Below, piece by piece: positions 18,148-28,128 of a stretch of DNA of 64,000 nucleotides; the first letter of the stretch is position 1, and every line of letters begins with the position of its first letter. The notes beneath the pieces were generated by a model. It did not search any database and had not been told where the DNA came from. It saw only the letters and a list, made by a program, of their open reading frames with translations. Location: contig UCKM01000013.1 in assembly GCA_900473175.1 (NCBI GenBank), forward strand, positions 337,799 through 401,798, written 5' to 3'. The DNA is from Hyphomicrobiales bacterium (GTDB lineage: Bacteria > Pseudomonadota > Alphaproteobacteria > Rhizobiales > Rhizobiaceae). A program made the position numbers and the translations under genes.

Positions 18148-19559
18148 GCCTCACCCCCGATCTCGCCCAACGCTTTGCTGCCATTGTCGGTGAAGGGAAT
18201 GCCTTGCGCGATCCGCACGATATTGAGCCCTATCTCATTGAACCGCGTGAGAAGTTCGGCGGCAAGACCTCACTGGTATTGCGTCCTTCCAAAGTCGAAG
18301 AGGTATCGGCCATATTGAAACTGGCCACTGAAACGGGGACGCCCATCGTCCCGCAGGGCGGCAATACCGGCCTGGTCGGCGGCCAGATGCCGGATGAGAG
18401 CGGTGAGCAGGTCATTCTTTCGCTGTCGCGGCTGAACAGGATCCGCTCGATAGACCCGACGGGAAATCTCGCCATCGTTGAGGCGGGTGTCGTCCTGCAG
18501 ACGCTGCAGGAGGCCGCCGAGCGCGAAGGCAGGCTCTTCCCGCTCTCGCTCGGTTCGGAAGGGTCGTGCCAGATCGGCGGCAACCTCTCGTCCAATGCCG
18601 GGGGAACCGCGGTTCTTGCCTATGGGAATACCCGCGAGCTTTGCCTTGGTGTCGAAGTGGTGCTGCCAACGGGGGAAATTCTCAACGATCTGCGCTATGT
18701 GAAAAAGGACAATACCGGCTACGATCTGAAGGACCTTTTTGTCGGCGCGGAAGGAACACTCGGCGTGATCACCGCTGCGGTCATGAAGCTTTTCCCTCTG
18801 CCGAGGGGCAAGGGTGTCGCCTATGCCGGTCTTGCCAGTTCTGTTGACGCGCTCAAGCTTTTGTCGATTGCACAAAGCCATGCCGGGCCATCGCTCACCG
18901 GCTTCGAACTGATGCCGCGCATCGGCGTCGAGTTTTCGGTCGCCCATACCGATGGCGTGCGTGATCCGCTGCAGGGGGTTCACCAATGGTATGTTCTTCT
19001 CGACATTTCCTCCTCGCGCTCGGCGGAGGACGCGCGGGAGACCATCGAGGCAATCCTGACGGAAGCCTATGAAGCCGGGCTCGTCGAAGATGCGACGATT
19101 GCGGACAGCACCGCCCAGGAAAAATCCTTCTGGCACATGCGCGAAGCCATGTCGCTTGCGCAAAAGCCGGAAGGCGGGTCGATCAAGCACGATATTTCCG
19201 TGCCGGTCGCACGCATTCCGGAATTCATCGCGGAGGCCGATGTGGCGGTGCTCGACCTTATACCGGGTTCACGTATCGTCTGCTTCGGTCACATGGGTGA
19301 CGGCAACCTTCACTACAACATCTCCCAACCCGTTGGTGCCGACAAGGAAGCCTTTCTGGCGCGCTGGGCGGAAGTCAACAAACGCGTGCATGACATCGTC
19401 CGGACCTATAAGGGCTCGATCTCGGCCGAGCACGGCATCGGCCAGCTGAAGCGCAAGGAGCTGTCGGAGACGAAATCGCCGGTAGCGCTCGACCTCATGC
19501 GGCGGATCAAGAAATCCTTTGATCCCGCCGGCATCATGAACCCCGGCAAGGTGCTTTAG
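18144..19559 (+). CDS. FAD-binding oxidase, GlcD/D-2-hydroxyacid dehydrogenase-like
   Basis: Flavoprotein of the PCMH/VAO family, 471 residues. The FAD-binding segment carries VPQGGNTGLVGGQMPDESG (about residues 70-88) and GSCQIGGNLSSNAGGTAVLAYG. The C-terminal FAD-oxidase half has CFGHMGDGNLHYN and SAEHGIGQLKR. Closest known relatives oxidise D-2-hydroxy acids such as D-lactate, glycolate or D-2-hydroxyglutarate; the substrate here cannot be fixed. It overlaps the Sua5 gene at ATGA. Confidence 0.9.
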   Translation: MSLTPDLAQRFAAIVGEGNALRDPHDIEPYLIEPREKFGGKTSLVLRPSKVEEVSAILKLATETGTPIVPQGGNTGLVGGQMPDESGEQVILSLSRLNRIRSIDPTGNLAIVEAGVVLQTLQEAAEREGRLFPLSLGSEGSCQIGGNLSSNAGGTAVLAYGNTRELCLGVEVVLPTGEILNDLRYVKKDNTGYDLKDLFVGAEGTLGVITAAVMKLFPLPRGKGVAYAGLASSVDALKLLSIAQSHAGPSLTGFELMPRIGVEFSVAHTDGVRDPLQGVHQWYVLLDISSSRSAEDARETIEAILTEAYEAGLVEDATIADSTAQEKSFWHMREAMSLAQKPEGGSIKHDISVPVARIPEFIAEADVAVLDLIPGSRIVCFGHMGDGNLHYNISQPVGADKEAFLARWAEVNKRVHDIVRTYKGSISAEHGIGQLKRKELSETKSPVALDLMRRIKKSFDPAGIMNPGKVL

Positions 19560-19823
19560 GCCTTGGAAGGCGGGGTGAAGTCGGTAACATCGACCCGCCC
19601 GAAATTAACCTTTCGTTCGCCCGCCTTACCGAAACCTTGGAGCCGGTCGGGTTTCGATAACCATCCTTTTCGATCAGAAACAGTTAACCCAGTTCGTTAA
19701 GCGGGATTGGGAAAGTTGGCGCCTATTGTTTCCCCATACGAGACCAGAAAATGGTCCGCTCTACAGGGAAATACCAAAGAGATGACCGGCAAACCGGCTC
19801 TCAGGATCGACAGAAGGCGTCAC

Positions 19824-20390
19824 ATGAACCACACCGGAGCCAAGCCGGTTTGGGCAGGTCGGGAATTCCGGCTTGACCCATTCCACCTGCCACAAACGGT
19901 CACCTATGCCACGCGCGACGACCGGGCCGATATCACCTTCACGCTGCACGAACGCGGCGCCGTGGTAAAGCGGTTGTTGCCGGCAAGCCATTTGCCGGTC
20001 TCGCTCGCTTTGCCTGCCTGCGCCTTTCTCGGCGTTACCGCGCGCGCAACGGAAGATGAGTTCGGCGATATCACCGTGACCCTGGAACTCATGCACACCG
20101 ATGCGCACCTTTCCGTGCCGCTTCTGGTCGCGCATGACCTCAACGACATTGCCGCTGACTGGCGCGCCTGGTCCGCTCTTTTCAAGCTGCCAATGATGCT
20201 GGTCGAAGAAGATGGCGTTGCGCGCCAGCTCGAGCAAAGCATTGGGCCGGTTGCGGTATCAGCGCCCAAGGAGCGTCGCCAGGGCCGCGAACCACGACGC
20301 CGCCGGCCGCGCTTTCTCGCGCGCCGCAAGATGGGTGATCTCGGCTTGCGCCTGGTCATCGGCGGCGAGGAGATCATTGCTCAGGGTTAG
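19824..20390 (+). CDS. DUF6101 family protein
   Basis: A 188-residue protein of a family found mainly in Hyphomicrobiales. Characteristic pieces are REFRLDPFHLPQTV near the N-terminus and a basic RRQGREPRRRRPRFLARRK stretch near the C-terminus, which may contact nucleic acid or membrane lipids. No signal peptide or membrane segment. ATG at 19824 is chosen because AGAAGG lies six bases upstream and the conserved part starts there. Function unknown. The 264-base gap ahead of it shows no other gene. Confidence 0.75.
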   Translation: MNHTGAKPVWAGREFRLDPFHLPQTVTYATRDDRADITFTLHERGAVVKRLLPASHLPVSLALPACAFLGVTARATEDEFGDITVTLELMHTDAHLSVPLLVAHDLNDIAADWRAWSALFKLPMMLVEEDGVARQLEQSIGPVAVSAPKERRQGREPRRRRPRFLARRKMGDLGLRLVIGGEEIIAQG

Positions 20391-20407
20391 TTCGCTGTAA
20401 AGCGTTC

Positions 20408-21403
20408 TCAGAACATGGGTTTGACGACAGTCCACAACCCGCCGAACACCAGTCCGAGGAAGATCAGCCAGCCGACGACGGTGTTGGATTTGAAGAGGCG
20501 CAGGCACTCGGACGGGTTGTCGATGTCGAGTGTCATGATTTGCCGGTACATGTGCGCACCCGCCGCCAGCAAGCCTGCTACGGCCGGCATCGGCACTTCG
20601 GCCATGGCAAAGGCCCAGAGGAACAGGGCGAGCGCCCCGCCATAAAGGATCATCAGCGCTTCTCGGGTGCGGCTGCCGAACAGCCGTGCCGTGGAGCGCA
20701 CGCCGACAAGCGCATCGTCTTCCTTGTCCTGATGCGCGTAGATCGTGTCATAGCCGATGACCCAAAGGATCGATCCGCCATAAAGCAGGACCGGCGGCCA
20801 GTCGAGCGACCCGAAATGCGCCGACCAACCCACCAGCGCACCCCACGAAAATGCAAGGCCCAGCACCAGTTGGGGCCAGTTGGTGATACGCTTCATGAAG
20901 GGATAGATGGCGACGATCACGAGCGAGCCGACGGCAAGCAGGATCGTGTAGAGATTGAATTGTACGAGGACTGCCAGTCCTACGAGTGCCTGCAGCACGA
21001 GAAAGATCTTGGCCTGCTTGCGGGTCACCTGACCGGAGGGGAGCGGGCGGGATCGGGTGCGCGCCACCTTGTTGTCGATGTCCTCGTCGGCAAGGTCGTT
21101 GTAGGTGCAGCCTGCACCGCGCATGGCGATGGCCCCGATCAGGAAAAGAATGAGGTGATAGGGCGAAGGCAGGACAGACCAGATCGGGCCGCCGACTTTC
21201 GCCCCGGCGCTCGCAGCAAGCGCTGTCGCCCACCAGCACGGCCAGAGCAACAGCCACCAGCCGATGGGTCGATCCCATCGTGCCAGCTGCGCATAGGGCC
21301 AAAGCCAACTCGGCAAGGCGCGGTAGACCCAATGGCCCGACGGCGCATCGAAGACGCGGCCGCGGGTTTGCGTCGACTGGATAGTGTCTTTTTCTGGTGT
21401 CAT
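20408..21403 (-). CDS. ubiA: 4-hydroxybenzoate polyprenyltransferase
   Basis: Integral membrane prenyltransferase that attaches the polyprenyl tail to 4-hydroxybenzoate in ubiquinone synthesis. The 331 residues have about eight hydrophobic helices. The aspartate motifs are NDLADEDIDNKVARTRSRPLP (metal and diphosphate binding, first half) and DTIYAHQDKEDD (second half). Its tail donor would come from the ispB-type gene in this window. Convergent with the DUF6101 gene, 17 bases apart. Confidence 0.95.
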   Translation of the reverse strand: MTPEKDTIQSTQTRGRVFDAPSGHWVYRALPSWLWPYAQLARWDRPIGWWLLLWPCWWATALAASAGAKVGGPIWSVLPSPYHLILFLIGAIAMRGAGCTYNDLADEDIDNKVARTRSRPLPSGQVTRKQAKIFLVLQALVGLAVLVQFNLYTILLAVGSLVIVAIYPFMKRITNWPQLVLGLAFSWGALVGWSAHFGSLDWPPVLLYGGSILWVIGYDTIYAHQDKEDDALVGVRSTARLFGSRTREALMILYGGALALFLWAFAMAEVPMPAVAGLLAAGAHMYRQIMTLDIDNPSECLRLFKSNTVVGWLIFLGLVFGGLWTVVKPMF

Positions 21404-21540
21404 GGCCTGACCTTGCAGCGGCGATCTTTGCAGTCAAGCACTATAGACGGTTTTCCGGGCAAATTTGCGCGAGCAAGCTTGACCCTTGGGCGTTCAGGCC
21501 ATACCGAAACAGCAATTCTTCCAGATCGGAGCGTTGATCG

Positions 21541-22827
21541 ATGAAAGTCCTGCTTATTGGGTCCGGTGGCCGTGAACACGCGCTCGCATGGAAAATCGCT
21601 GCGTCCCCGGTGCTGACCAAACTTTACTGCGCGCCCGGCAATCCCGGCATGGCAAGCGTTGCCGAATGCGTCGCACTCGATCCGGCGAACCACGCGGATA
21701 TCATTGCCTTCTGCAGGGACAAGGCTATCGACTTCGTTGTCGTTGGACCGGAAGCACCCCTGGTTGCCGGGATCGCCGATGATCTGCGCGACGCTGGCAT
21801 ATCGGTCTTCGGCCCCTCGAAGTCCGCTGCGCGGCTCGAGGGTTCCAAAGGGTTCACCAAGGACCTATGCGCACGGTTCAACATCCCGACGGGCGCCTAT
21901 CAGCGCTTCACCCAGGCTGACGCGGCCAAGGCCTATATCCGCCAGGAGGGTGTGCCGATCGTCGTCAAGGCCGATGGTCTCGCCGCTGGCAAGGGCGTCG
22001 TGGTTGCTTTCGAACTGCAAGAAGCGCTCGACGCCGTTGATGCCTGTTTTGCCGGCGCTTTCGGCGGTGCTGGCGCTGAGGTCGTCGTGGAAGAATATCT
22101 CGATGGCGAAGAAGCAAGTTTCTTTTGCCTGTGCGACGGCAAGACCGCCATACCTTTCGGCACCGCGCAAGACCACAAGCGCGTTGGCGACGGCGACACC
22201 GGGGCCAATACGGGCGGCATGGGCGCCTATTCCCCGGCGCCGGTCATGACGCAGGATATTATCGACCAGACAATGCGCAAATTGATCGAGCCGACCATGC
22301 GTGGGATGGCCGAGATCGGCTCTCCGTTCAGCGGGGTCCTGTTTGCCGGCTTGATGATCAATAAGGATGGCCCGCAGCTCATCGAATTCAATACGCGTTT
22401 TGGCGACCCGGAAACCCAGGTGCTGATGCTGCGCCTGAAGGATGATGTCCTGCTGCTATTGAAGGCCGCCGCCGATGGCCTGCTCGATCAGGTATCGGTG
22501 CGATGGAACGCCGATCCCGCGCTCACCGTGGTCATGGCCGCCAAAGGGTATCCGGCGGCACCTGAAAAGGGCAGCGTCATCAGAGGTCTGGACGTCGCGG
22601 CTGAAAGCGACGCCGTTGAAATCTTTCATGCGGGGACAGCTGAAAGAAACGGTGAACTGGTCGCCAATGGCGGGCGGGTCTTGAACGTCACCGCCAGCGG
22701 CGGAACCGTGCAGGAAGCCCAGGACGCGGCCTACGCTGCGATTGCAAGAATTGATTGGCCAGAAGGTTTCTATCGCCATGATATTGGTTGGCGGGCGATC
22801 GCGCGCGAGAAGGATCATGCCTCATAA
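21541..22827 (+). CDS. purD: Phosphoribosylamine-glycine ligase
   Basis: ATP-grasp enzyme of purine synthesis (GAR synthetase), 428 residues. It begins [19 protein letters not shown] and contains [16 protein letters not shown] (ATP-grasp lysine region), [22 protein letters not shown] and [13 protein letters not shown], all canonical. GGAG lies nine bases before the ATG. Its 3' end overlaps the convergent muramidase gene by six bases. Confidence 0.97.
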   Translation: MKVLLIGSGGREHALAWKIAASPVLTKLYCAPGNPGMASVAECVALDPANHADIIAFCRDKAIDFVVVGPEAPLVAGIADDLRDAGISVFGPSKSAARLEGSKGFTKDLCARFNIPTGAYQRFTQADAAKAYIRQEGVPIVVKADGLAAGKGVVVAFELQEALDAVDACFAGAFGGAGAEVVVEEYLDGEEASFFCLCDGKTAIPFGTAQDHKRVGDGDTGANTGGMGAYSPAPVMTQDIIDQTMRKLIEPTMRGMAEIGSPFSGVLFAGLMINKDGPQLIEFNTRFGDPETQVLMLRLKDDVLLLLKAAADGLLDQVSVRWNADPALTVVMAAKGYPAAPEKGSVIRGLDVAAESDAVEIFHAGTAERNGELVANGGRVLNVTASGGTVQEAQDAAYAAIARIDWPEGFYRHDIGWRAIAREKDHAS

Positions 22828-24090
22828 GGGCAGAAGGGCAGCGTAGCGCGATACTATCGTGCCATCATCGTTACTGATGGCATCGCGGAAGCAGAAGCTG
22901 ACCGGCGCGACACGAGGATAGTCGAGGCTCGGCGCCGCCTGTTCGCGAAGGCTGGCCAAAACGCTCTCGACCTTGGCGCGGCGCAGTGCAAGACCGCTTG
23001 CCGGCTCGTCGCGTCTTGGATTCAGCCAGATCGACGCTGTCATCGACTTGTCAATGTCTCTCGGAATCGGATCGTGTTTCGCCAGCAATGAATTGACATT
23101 GTCCAGAAAACGGGTGGTGGCGGCCGCCAGCATATTGGCCATCTCGCCGAAATGCCGGTAATCGACGAGCGGCGGTTGCGCCGCGGCCATTAGAATGTCA
23201 TCGGCCGGGGTGGGACGATTGCCTGGTTTTGGAAGGTTGTCGGGCGGAATTGCCGGAACGAGATCACCCAAAGGCCATGCGCGCCGTAGCTGCGACACTG
23301 TCATGTCCGCGACATTGACGTCGATATCCCGATTGGTGCCGGAGGGACGATACGGGCAGCGCTGCTTGCTGCAATTGCTCTGCGATGTGAACTGCCAGAG
23401 CGCGTAATCTTCCCAGTTGCCCTTGGGGAAATGCGGCGCGATGTCCGCCTCATAGCGCGCATACCATAGCTGCAGGCGCGACAGGATCGGAAACTCGAGC
23501 CGGTGATCGGCAATATATTTCGCCGTCGTGCCATTGGTGTAGAGCACCGGGTAACGGCCGACGCGCGACTTGATCTGTTCGGCAAAGATCTGCGCGTCCT
23601 GCAGGGACATGAACTTTTCGGGATCATTATCTTCGATGTCGATTGCGATCAGTTCGTCGTCAGTCGGTTCGGCATAATCGATGAAATGATTGGCTTGTTC
23701 AACGGGATTACCCGGACGCCCGAGGTGATAGGCGCCCCACTTCAGGCCAAGTGCCTTGGCCAAAATACGCCGCGTCTGATAAAGCTCGCGCGAAACGGCA
23801 TAGTTGCGCCAGATCCGCTTGCACAATTCCTGCTGCATGGCATCGGCAATGCGCTTGCACTGGTAATTGGCGGGCATGCCATCCGAGCCCTTGTGGATGA
23901 AGGCGGCAACCCTCGGGTCCTTGGCGATTTCCACAAGATTGAATGAGTTGTGCTCGAAGCCATCGAGTACGATGGCGCGCTCCTTGTTCGACCAGGGTGT
24001 GCTGAACTGGGAGGCTGCTTGTGCCCAGTCGCCGTGAAACAGACCCGCAAGGGCTGCTGCTAGGGCGAATGTGGGCACGCGGATCTTCAA
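22822..24090 (-). CDS. Secreted GH25-type muramidase-like protein
   Basis: A 422-residue exported protein with a signal peptide ending around WAQAA (residue 26). Residues about 40-260 match a GH25 lysozyme barrel: [11 protein letters not shown] in place of the usual N-terminal D-S-H strand, [10 protein letters not shown] with the Asp151/Glu153 pair expected at the active site, [18 protein letters not shown] and YALWQFT. The C-terminal 160 residues are unassigned. It could remodel or attack peptidoglycan. Catalytic residues look present, but the first strand is divergent, so activity is probable rather than certain. Confidence 0.75.
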   Translation of the reverse strand: MKIRVPTFALAAALAGLFHGDWAQAASQFSTPWSNKERAIVLDGFEHNSFNLVEIAKDPRVAAFIHKGSDGMPANYQCKRIADAMQQELCKRIWRNYAVSRELYQTRRILAKALGLKWGAYHLGRPGNPVEQANHFIDYAEPTDDELIAIDIEDNDPEKFMSLQDAQIFAEQIKSRVGRYPVLYTNGTTAKYIADHRLEFPILSRLQLWYARYEADIAPHFPKGNWEDYALWQFTSQSNCSKQRCPYRPSGTNRDIDVNVADMTVSQLRRAWPLGDLVPAIPPDNLPKPGNRPTPADDILMAAAQPPLVDYRHFGEMANMLAAATTRFLDNVNSLLAKHDPIPRDIDKSMTASIWLNPRRDEPASGLALRRAKVESVLASLREQAAPSLDYPRVAPVSFCFRDAISNDDGTIVSRYAALLPL

Positions 24091-24239
24091 ACGGGATTCC
24101 CTTCACGTCCAGCGATCGAGCATCTCCATGTTAGCTGATGATGGTCGCAGCATCGCGGTTAATATAAGGTTAGCCACTGCTAATTCGGAAGCAAAATGAC
24201 GATTTGCCGGTGAATTGGACAGCCGCAAGGGCAAATATC

Positions 24240-24253
24240 TTACGTTTACGTAA
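24240..24253. promoter_or_regulatory. Palindromic operator upstream of acyl-CoA catabolism genes
   Basis: TTACGT-TT-ACGTAA, perfect arms around two bases, in the 243-base gap before the acyl-CoA dehydrogenase. It resembles operators of MerR-family regulators of branched-chain amino-acid and fatty-acid degradation (LiuR type). No regulator gene is next to it. The assignment rests on resemblance and position. Confidence 0.5.
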
Positions 24254-24333
24254 AAATACACTTGCCTTGGCAGCCTCCCCGGTTGCAATGTGCGCTCCGC
24301 AACAAGCATCACAGCATGAGGAGACCGTGATCC

Positions 24334-26106
24334 ATGTACCGCGCGCCTGTCGAGGAAATCGCCCACACGCTGAAGATCGCCGGACTGGATGCTGCCATTG
24401 AACAAGGCCGCTTTGGCGAGTTATCCGGCGATCTTGTCGCCGCGATCCTGGAAGAAGCCGGCAAGTTCGCTTCGACGCGGGTCGCGCCGCTGCTCGAAGT
24501 TGGCGACAAGCACGGCACGCCACTCAAGGATGCCGAAATCACCATGCCGCCCGGCTGGAAGAGCGTCTACGACGAATGGATTGCCAGCGGCTGGAATTCC
24601 CTGACCGGCAGGCAAGAATTTGGCGGGCAAGGCCTGCCGACGATGCTGGCGATCGCTACATTCGAGATGTGGAACTCGGGCTCGATGGCATTCGGCATCG
24701 GTCCGACCCTCACGCTGGGTGCGATCGAGGCACTGGATGCCCATGCCACCGTGGATCTGAAAAACACCTATTTGCCGAAACTGGTGTCCGGCGAATGGAT
24801 GGGCACCATGAACCTGACCGAGCCGCAGGCCGGGTCCGATGTCGGCGCCCTTCGGACGAGGGCGGAGCGGGCGGGCGACGGTACCTACCGAATTTTTGGC
24901 AGCAAGATATTCATCACTTATGGCGAGCACGACCTGACCGAGAATATTGTCCATCTGGTTCTCGCGCGGCTTCCCGATGCCCCGGCCGGAACAAAGGGCA
25001 TCTCGCTGTTTCTTGTACCAAAATTTCTCGTCAACGCAGACGGGTCGCTCGGACCGCGCAACGATGTGTTCTGCGGTGGCATAGAACATAAGCTTGGCAT
25101 TCACGGCTCGCCTACCTGCACCATGATCTATGGCGACGGCTTTGCCAAGGATCGCGACCCCGGCGCCGTTGGCTGGCTGATCGGCGAGGAGAATCGCGGC
25201 CTCGCCTGCATGTTCACCATGATGAACAATGCCCGCCTTGCTGTCGGCATCCAGGGCGTCGCCGTGGCCGAGGCTGCCTACCAGAAGGCGCTCGCCTATG
25301 CGCAGGAGCGCCGCCAGATGCGTGCTCCCGGCTGGAGCGGCGAGGGGATGAGCCCGATCATCGAACATCCCGATGTGCAACGCAATTTGCTGACAATGAA
25401 GGGGTTGACCGGCGCTGCCCGTTCCATCGCTTATGCCTGCGCCCATGCGATGGACATGGCAAAGTCGGGACAGGGCGACGAGGCGCGTCATTGGGCCGAC
25501 CGGGCCAATTTGCTGACCCCCGTTGCCAAGGCGTTCCCGACCGATATCGGGGTCGATGTCGCCTCCATCGGGGTTCAGATTCACGGCGGCATGGGCTTCA
25601 TCGAGGAAACCGGCGCGGCCCAGTTGTTGCGCGATTCCCGCATCGCTCCGATCTACGAGGGGACCAACGGTATCCAGGCAATCGATCTCGTCCAGCGCAA
25701 ACTGCCGCTTGGCGGCGGGGAGCATATCAAGGAATACATCGCGGAACTGCGCGCTGTTGCCGACGCTGTTACCGTCTTGAACAGCAGTGAATTCGGTGAA
25801 ACGGGAATGCGTCTGCAAGCGGGTCTCGATGATCTCGAACAAGCAAGCCTCTGGCTGCAAAGGGCGCTTGCCAAGGGCGAGATCAGTGAAGCCTTCGCTG
25901 GGGCGACGCCTTACCTGCGGCTTTTCGGCCTTGCCGCAGGGGCCGCCTATCTCGCCAAGGGCGCGCTGGAAGACAAGAGCGCCGGGCGTATCGCCCTTGC
26001 CCGGTTCTTCGCCGAGAATCTGCTTTCGGAGACCGGCACGTTAGAAGATCGTGTCACCCACGGCGCAGCCAGCGTCCTTGGCGCTCGTGCGGCACTTACG
26101 ACCTAA
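24334..26106 (+). CDS. Acyl-CoA dehydrogenase with C-terminal extension
   Basis: FAD enzyme oxidising acyl-CoA to enoyl-CoA, 590 residues, longer than the usual 380 because of N- and C-terminal extensions of the kind seen in DmdC and FadE-like enzymes. Seen: MNLTEPQAGSDVGALRTRAE (FAD region), GIHGSPTCTM, and YEGTNGIQAIDLVQRK carrying the catalytic-base glutamate. GAGGAG lies ten bases upstream of the ATG. It is followed after 14 bases by an enoyl-CoA hydratase, so the pair could perform two consecutive beta-oxidation steps. The chain or substrate is unknown. Confidence 0.92.
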   Translation: MYRAPVEEIAHTLKIAGLDAAIEQGRFGELSGDLVAAILEEAGKFASTRVAPLLEVGDKHGTPLKDAEITMPPGWKSVYDEWIASGWNSLTGRQEFGGQGLPTMLAIATFEMWNSGSMAFGIGPTLTLGAIEALDAHATVDLKNTYLPKLVSGEWMGTMNLTEPQAGSDVGALRTRAERAGDGTYRIFGSKIFITYGEHDLTENIVHLVLARLPDAPAGTKGISLFLVPKFLVNADGSLGPRNDVFCGGIEHKLGIHGSPTCTMIYGDGFAKDRDPGAVGWLIGEENRGLACMFTMMNNARLAVGIQGVAVAEAAYQKALAYAQERRQMRAPGWSGEGMSPIIEHPDVQRNLLTMKGLTGAARSIAYACAHAMDMAKSGQGDEARHWADRANLLTPVAKAFPTDIGVDVASIGVQIHGGMGFIEETGAAQLLRDSRIAPIYEGTNGIQAIDLVQRKLPLGGGEHIKEYIAELRAVADAVTVLNSSEFGETGMRLQAGLDDLEQASLWLQRALAKGEISEAFAGATPYLRLFGLAAGAAYLAKGALEDKSAGRIALARFFAENLLSETGTLEDRVTHGAASVLGARAALTT

Positions 26107-26120
26107 GGGAAATGAAAATC

Positions 26121-26873
26121 ATGTCAGATCATATCCAGATCGAGCGTCTGGGCGCTGTGCAGGTCATTCGCATGAACCGCCCGGAGAAGAAGAATGCCCT
26201 GACCCGGGCCATGTATGCGGCGATGTCCAAGGCCATCGTCGAGGGGGACGCCGATCCCGAAATCCGGGCGCATGTCTTCTTCGGTGTGCCAGGTGCGTTT
26301 TCGTCCGGCAATGATCTGCAGGATTTCATGGCCTTCGCCACCAGCGGCGATCCGGTCAGCGAAGTGATCGAATTCCTCATCGTCCTGGCCAATGCCAGGA
26401 AACCGCTGCTGGCGGGTGTCGATGGTCTCGCCATCGGCGTCGGCACGACGCTGAACTTCCATTGCGATTTGACTTTCGCAACGCCGCAATCGTTCTTCAA
26501 GACGCCCTTTGTCGATCTTGGGCTGGTGCCTGAGGCGGGGTCGAGCCTGCTCGGACCAGCACAGATGGGCCATCAGCGAGCCTTTGCGTTTCTGGCAATG
26601 GGTGATGGATTGAATGCGGTCGAGGCCAGGGAAGCTGGACTCGTCTATAAACTGGTCGAGACAGAAGAACTCGAAGCCACGGTATTGAAGGTGGCGGCGG
26701 AGATCGCGGCAAAGCCACCGCAGGCCATGCAAATTGCCCGGGACCTTCTGCGCATGCCCCGGGAGCCTGTCGTTGAACGCATCAACCTTGAGGCACGGCA
26801 TTTTGCCGAGCGCCTCCAGTCGGAGGAGGCGCGCAACGCCTTGATGGCATTTTTGACACGCAAAAAGGGCTAG
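26121..26873 (+). CDS. Enoyl-CoA hydratase/isomerase family protein
   Basis: Crotonase-fold protein of 250 residues. RMNRPEKKNALTRAMYAAM is the family N-terminal signature, GAFSSGNDLQDF forms the first oxyanion-hole strand, and VDGLAIGVGTTLNFHCDL the second. The ATG at 26121 was chosen over 26112 because the SD-like AAGGGA would be only one base from the earlier codon. It is in an operon with the acyl-CoA dehydrogenase. The exact reaction (hydratase or isomerase) cannot be read from the sequence. Confidence 0.9.
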   Translation: MSDHIQIERLGAVQVIRMNRPEKKNALTRAMYAAMSKAIVEGDADPEIRAHVFFGVPGAFSSGNDLQDFMAFATSGDPVSEVIEFLIVLANARKPLLAGVDGLAIGVGTTLNFHCDLTFATPQSFFKTPFVDLGLVPEAGSSLLGPAQMGHQRAFAFLAMGDGLNAVEAREAGLVYKLVETEELEATVLKVAAEIAAKPPQAMQIARDLLRMPREPVVERINLEARHFAERLQSEEARNALMAFLTRKKG

Positions 26874-26877
26874 CGGC

Positions 26878-27489
26878 TCAGGGATAAAGCCGCGTCTTGT
26901 CCCAATAGCCTTCGGGCGCCTCGCGGCTAAAGACCACCCGGTCGTGCAAGCGGAATGGCCGGTCGTGCCAGAATTCGATTGAGGTTGGTCGAATTCTAAA
27001 CCCCGACCAATGCGCTGGGCGGGGAATCTCGCCGATTGCATAGCGCGCGGTATATTCGGCCACGGCTTTTTCCAGCGCAAACCGGCTTTCGAGCGGGCGC
27101 GACTGTTTTGACGCCCAGGCGCCGATACGGCTACCGCGGGGACGCGTCGCATAGTAAGCGTCCGCCTCTTCATCGCTGACGATTTCCACAGGCCCGCGAA
27201 CGCGCACCTGGCGACGCAGCGATTTCCAGTGGAAACACATGGCTGCCTTCATCGATCCGAGGATTTCGCGGCCTTTCTGGCTTTCAAAATTAGTATAGAA
27301 AACAAAGCCATGGCTATCGAAACCCTTGAGAAGAACCATGCGAACATCCGGCAAGCCATGCTCGTCGACAGTTGCAAGCGCAACTGCGTTCGGATCATTG
27401 GGCTCGGTTTTGGTCGCTTCGGCCAGCCATTCTTCGAACAGCGCGAATGGTTCGGATTTCTCCGTGAAGTCATCTGTTATTAACTTCAT
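26878..27489 (-). CDS. pdxH: Pyridoxamine 5'-phosphate oxidase
   Basis: FMN enzyme that makes pyridoxal 5'-phosphate, 203 residues. Canonical stretches: [44 protein letters not shown], and the C-terminal [12 protein letters not shown]...YWDKTRLYP. Its stop lies four bases from the stop of the convergent enoyl-CoA hydratase gene. The PLP product would serve PLP enzymes such as the Cys/Met enzyme in this window. Confidence 0.97.
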   Translation of the reverse strand: MKLITDDFTEKSEPFALFEEWLAEATKTEPNDPNAVALATVDEHGLPDVRMVLLKGFDSHGFVFYTNFESQKGREILGSMKAAMCFHWKSLRRQVRVRGPVEIVSDEEADAYYATRPRGSRIGAWASKQSRPLESRFALEKAVAEYTARYAIGEIPRPAHWSGFRIRPTSIEFWHDRPFRLHDRVVFSREAPEGYWDKTRLYP

Positions 27490-27539
27490 TTAATCCATAG
27501 TCCCATAGTCATTTCGGATTGACCTTGTTAAAGAGGGGT

Positions 27540-28004
27540 ATGTGTTTGGCGTTTCTACCATCTGATAGCAAGAAGTTCAGTGCAAAAAAACCAGTTTGGC
27601 GTGGGCCCGTTGGGGGTCTGGTCGTGGGCGTTGCGCTATGCTTGTTACCCGGCTGCGCCATGAACACCCTTGAGAAGGCCGTGCCGGACCAAACGAGCGT
27701 TACGGGATCGGTCGCCACCGCACAACCTGTCGACAACAAGGGGTCGTCCGATCAGACGACAGTGCGCAACATCGTCTCGGCGCTCAACTTCACGCAGTGG
27801 GGCAGCAAGCCCGTGCCTTGGTCCAATCCTGAAACGGGCAGCCAAGGGACCATAACGGCCATTGCGGAAAAGAAGGATGAGACGGGGCTATGCCGTGAAT
27901 TCCAGACATCGCGCGAATCATTTGACGGCGTCATGATCTACAAGGGCGAGACCTGCTTGCAAAATGGCGGGCAATGGACGTTGAAATCCTTTGCGCCGAT
28001 GTAG
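27540..28004 (+). CDS. Putative lipoprotein, RT0821/Lpp0805-like
   Basis: Envelope protein of about 154 residues. A basic N-terminus and a hydrophobic stretch end in LCLLPGC, a lipobox-like site whose Cys39 could be lipidated, although Pro two residues before the Cys is unusual. The mature part has WSNPETGSQGTITAI and CREFQTS, the pattern of the rickettsial/rhizobial RT0821/Lpp0805 surface-protein group. The start is unclear: ATG at 27540 directly follows GAGGGG, and TTG at 27519 would add seven residues. Function unknown. Confidence 0.65.
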   Translation: MCLAFLPSDSKKFSAKKPVWRGPVGGLVVGVALCLLPGCAMNTLEKAVPDQTSVTGSVATAQPVDNKGSSDQTTVRNIVSALNFTQWGSKPVPWSNPETGSQGTITAIAEKKDETGLCREFQTSRESFDGVMIYKGETCLQNGGQWTLKSFAPM

Positions 28005-28010
28005 GCGGAT

Positions 28011-28035
28011 GGAACACTTCCACCATTTATCCGTT
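28011..28035 (+). promoter_or_regulatory. EcfG (general stress sigma) type promoter upstream of the DnaJ-family gene
   Basis: GGAAC (28011-28015), 16 bases, CGTT (28032-28035): an exact match to the alphaproteobacterial EcfG/RpoE2 consensus, starting seven bases after the preceding stop codon. The DnaJ-family start is 93 bases downstream, giving a leader of about 85 bases. Confidence 0.75.
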
Positions 28036-28128
28036 TTTTTGCTTCAAATCTCTGGAATTTCTTCCTATTCATGAGCATATAGCTGCGGAATCCCAGGACA
28101 TCTCGCTTTTGCGAGGAAAGGCAGACAC

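Noticed and set aside
19683-19700. CtrA box (TTAA...TTAA) before DUF6101
   Set aside because: The two TTAA units are nine bases apart rather than seven.
20540-21544. A 334-codon plus-strand frame
   Set aside because: Antisense to ubiA, whose aspartate motifs and helices are unambiguous.
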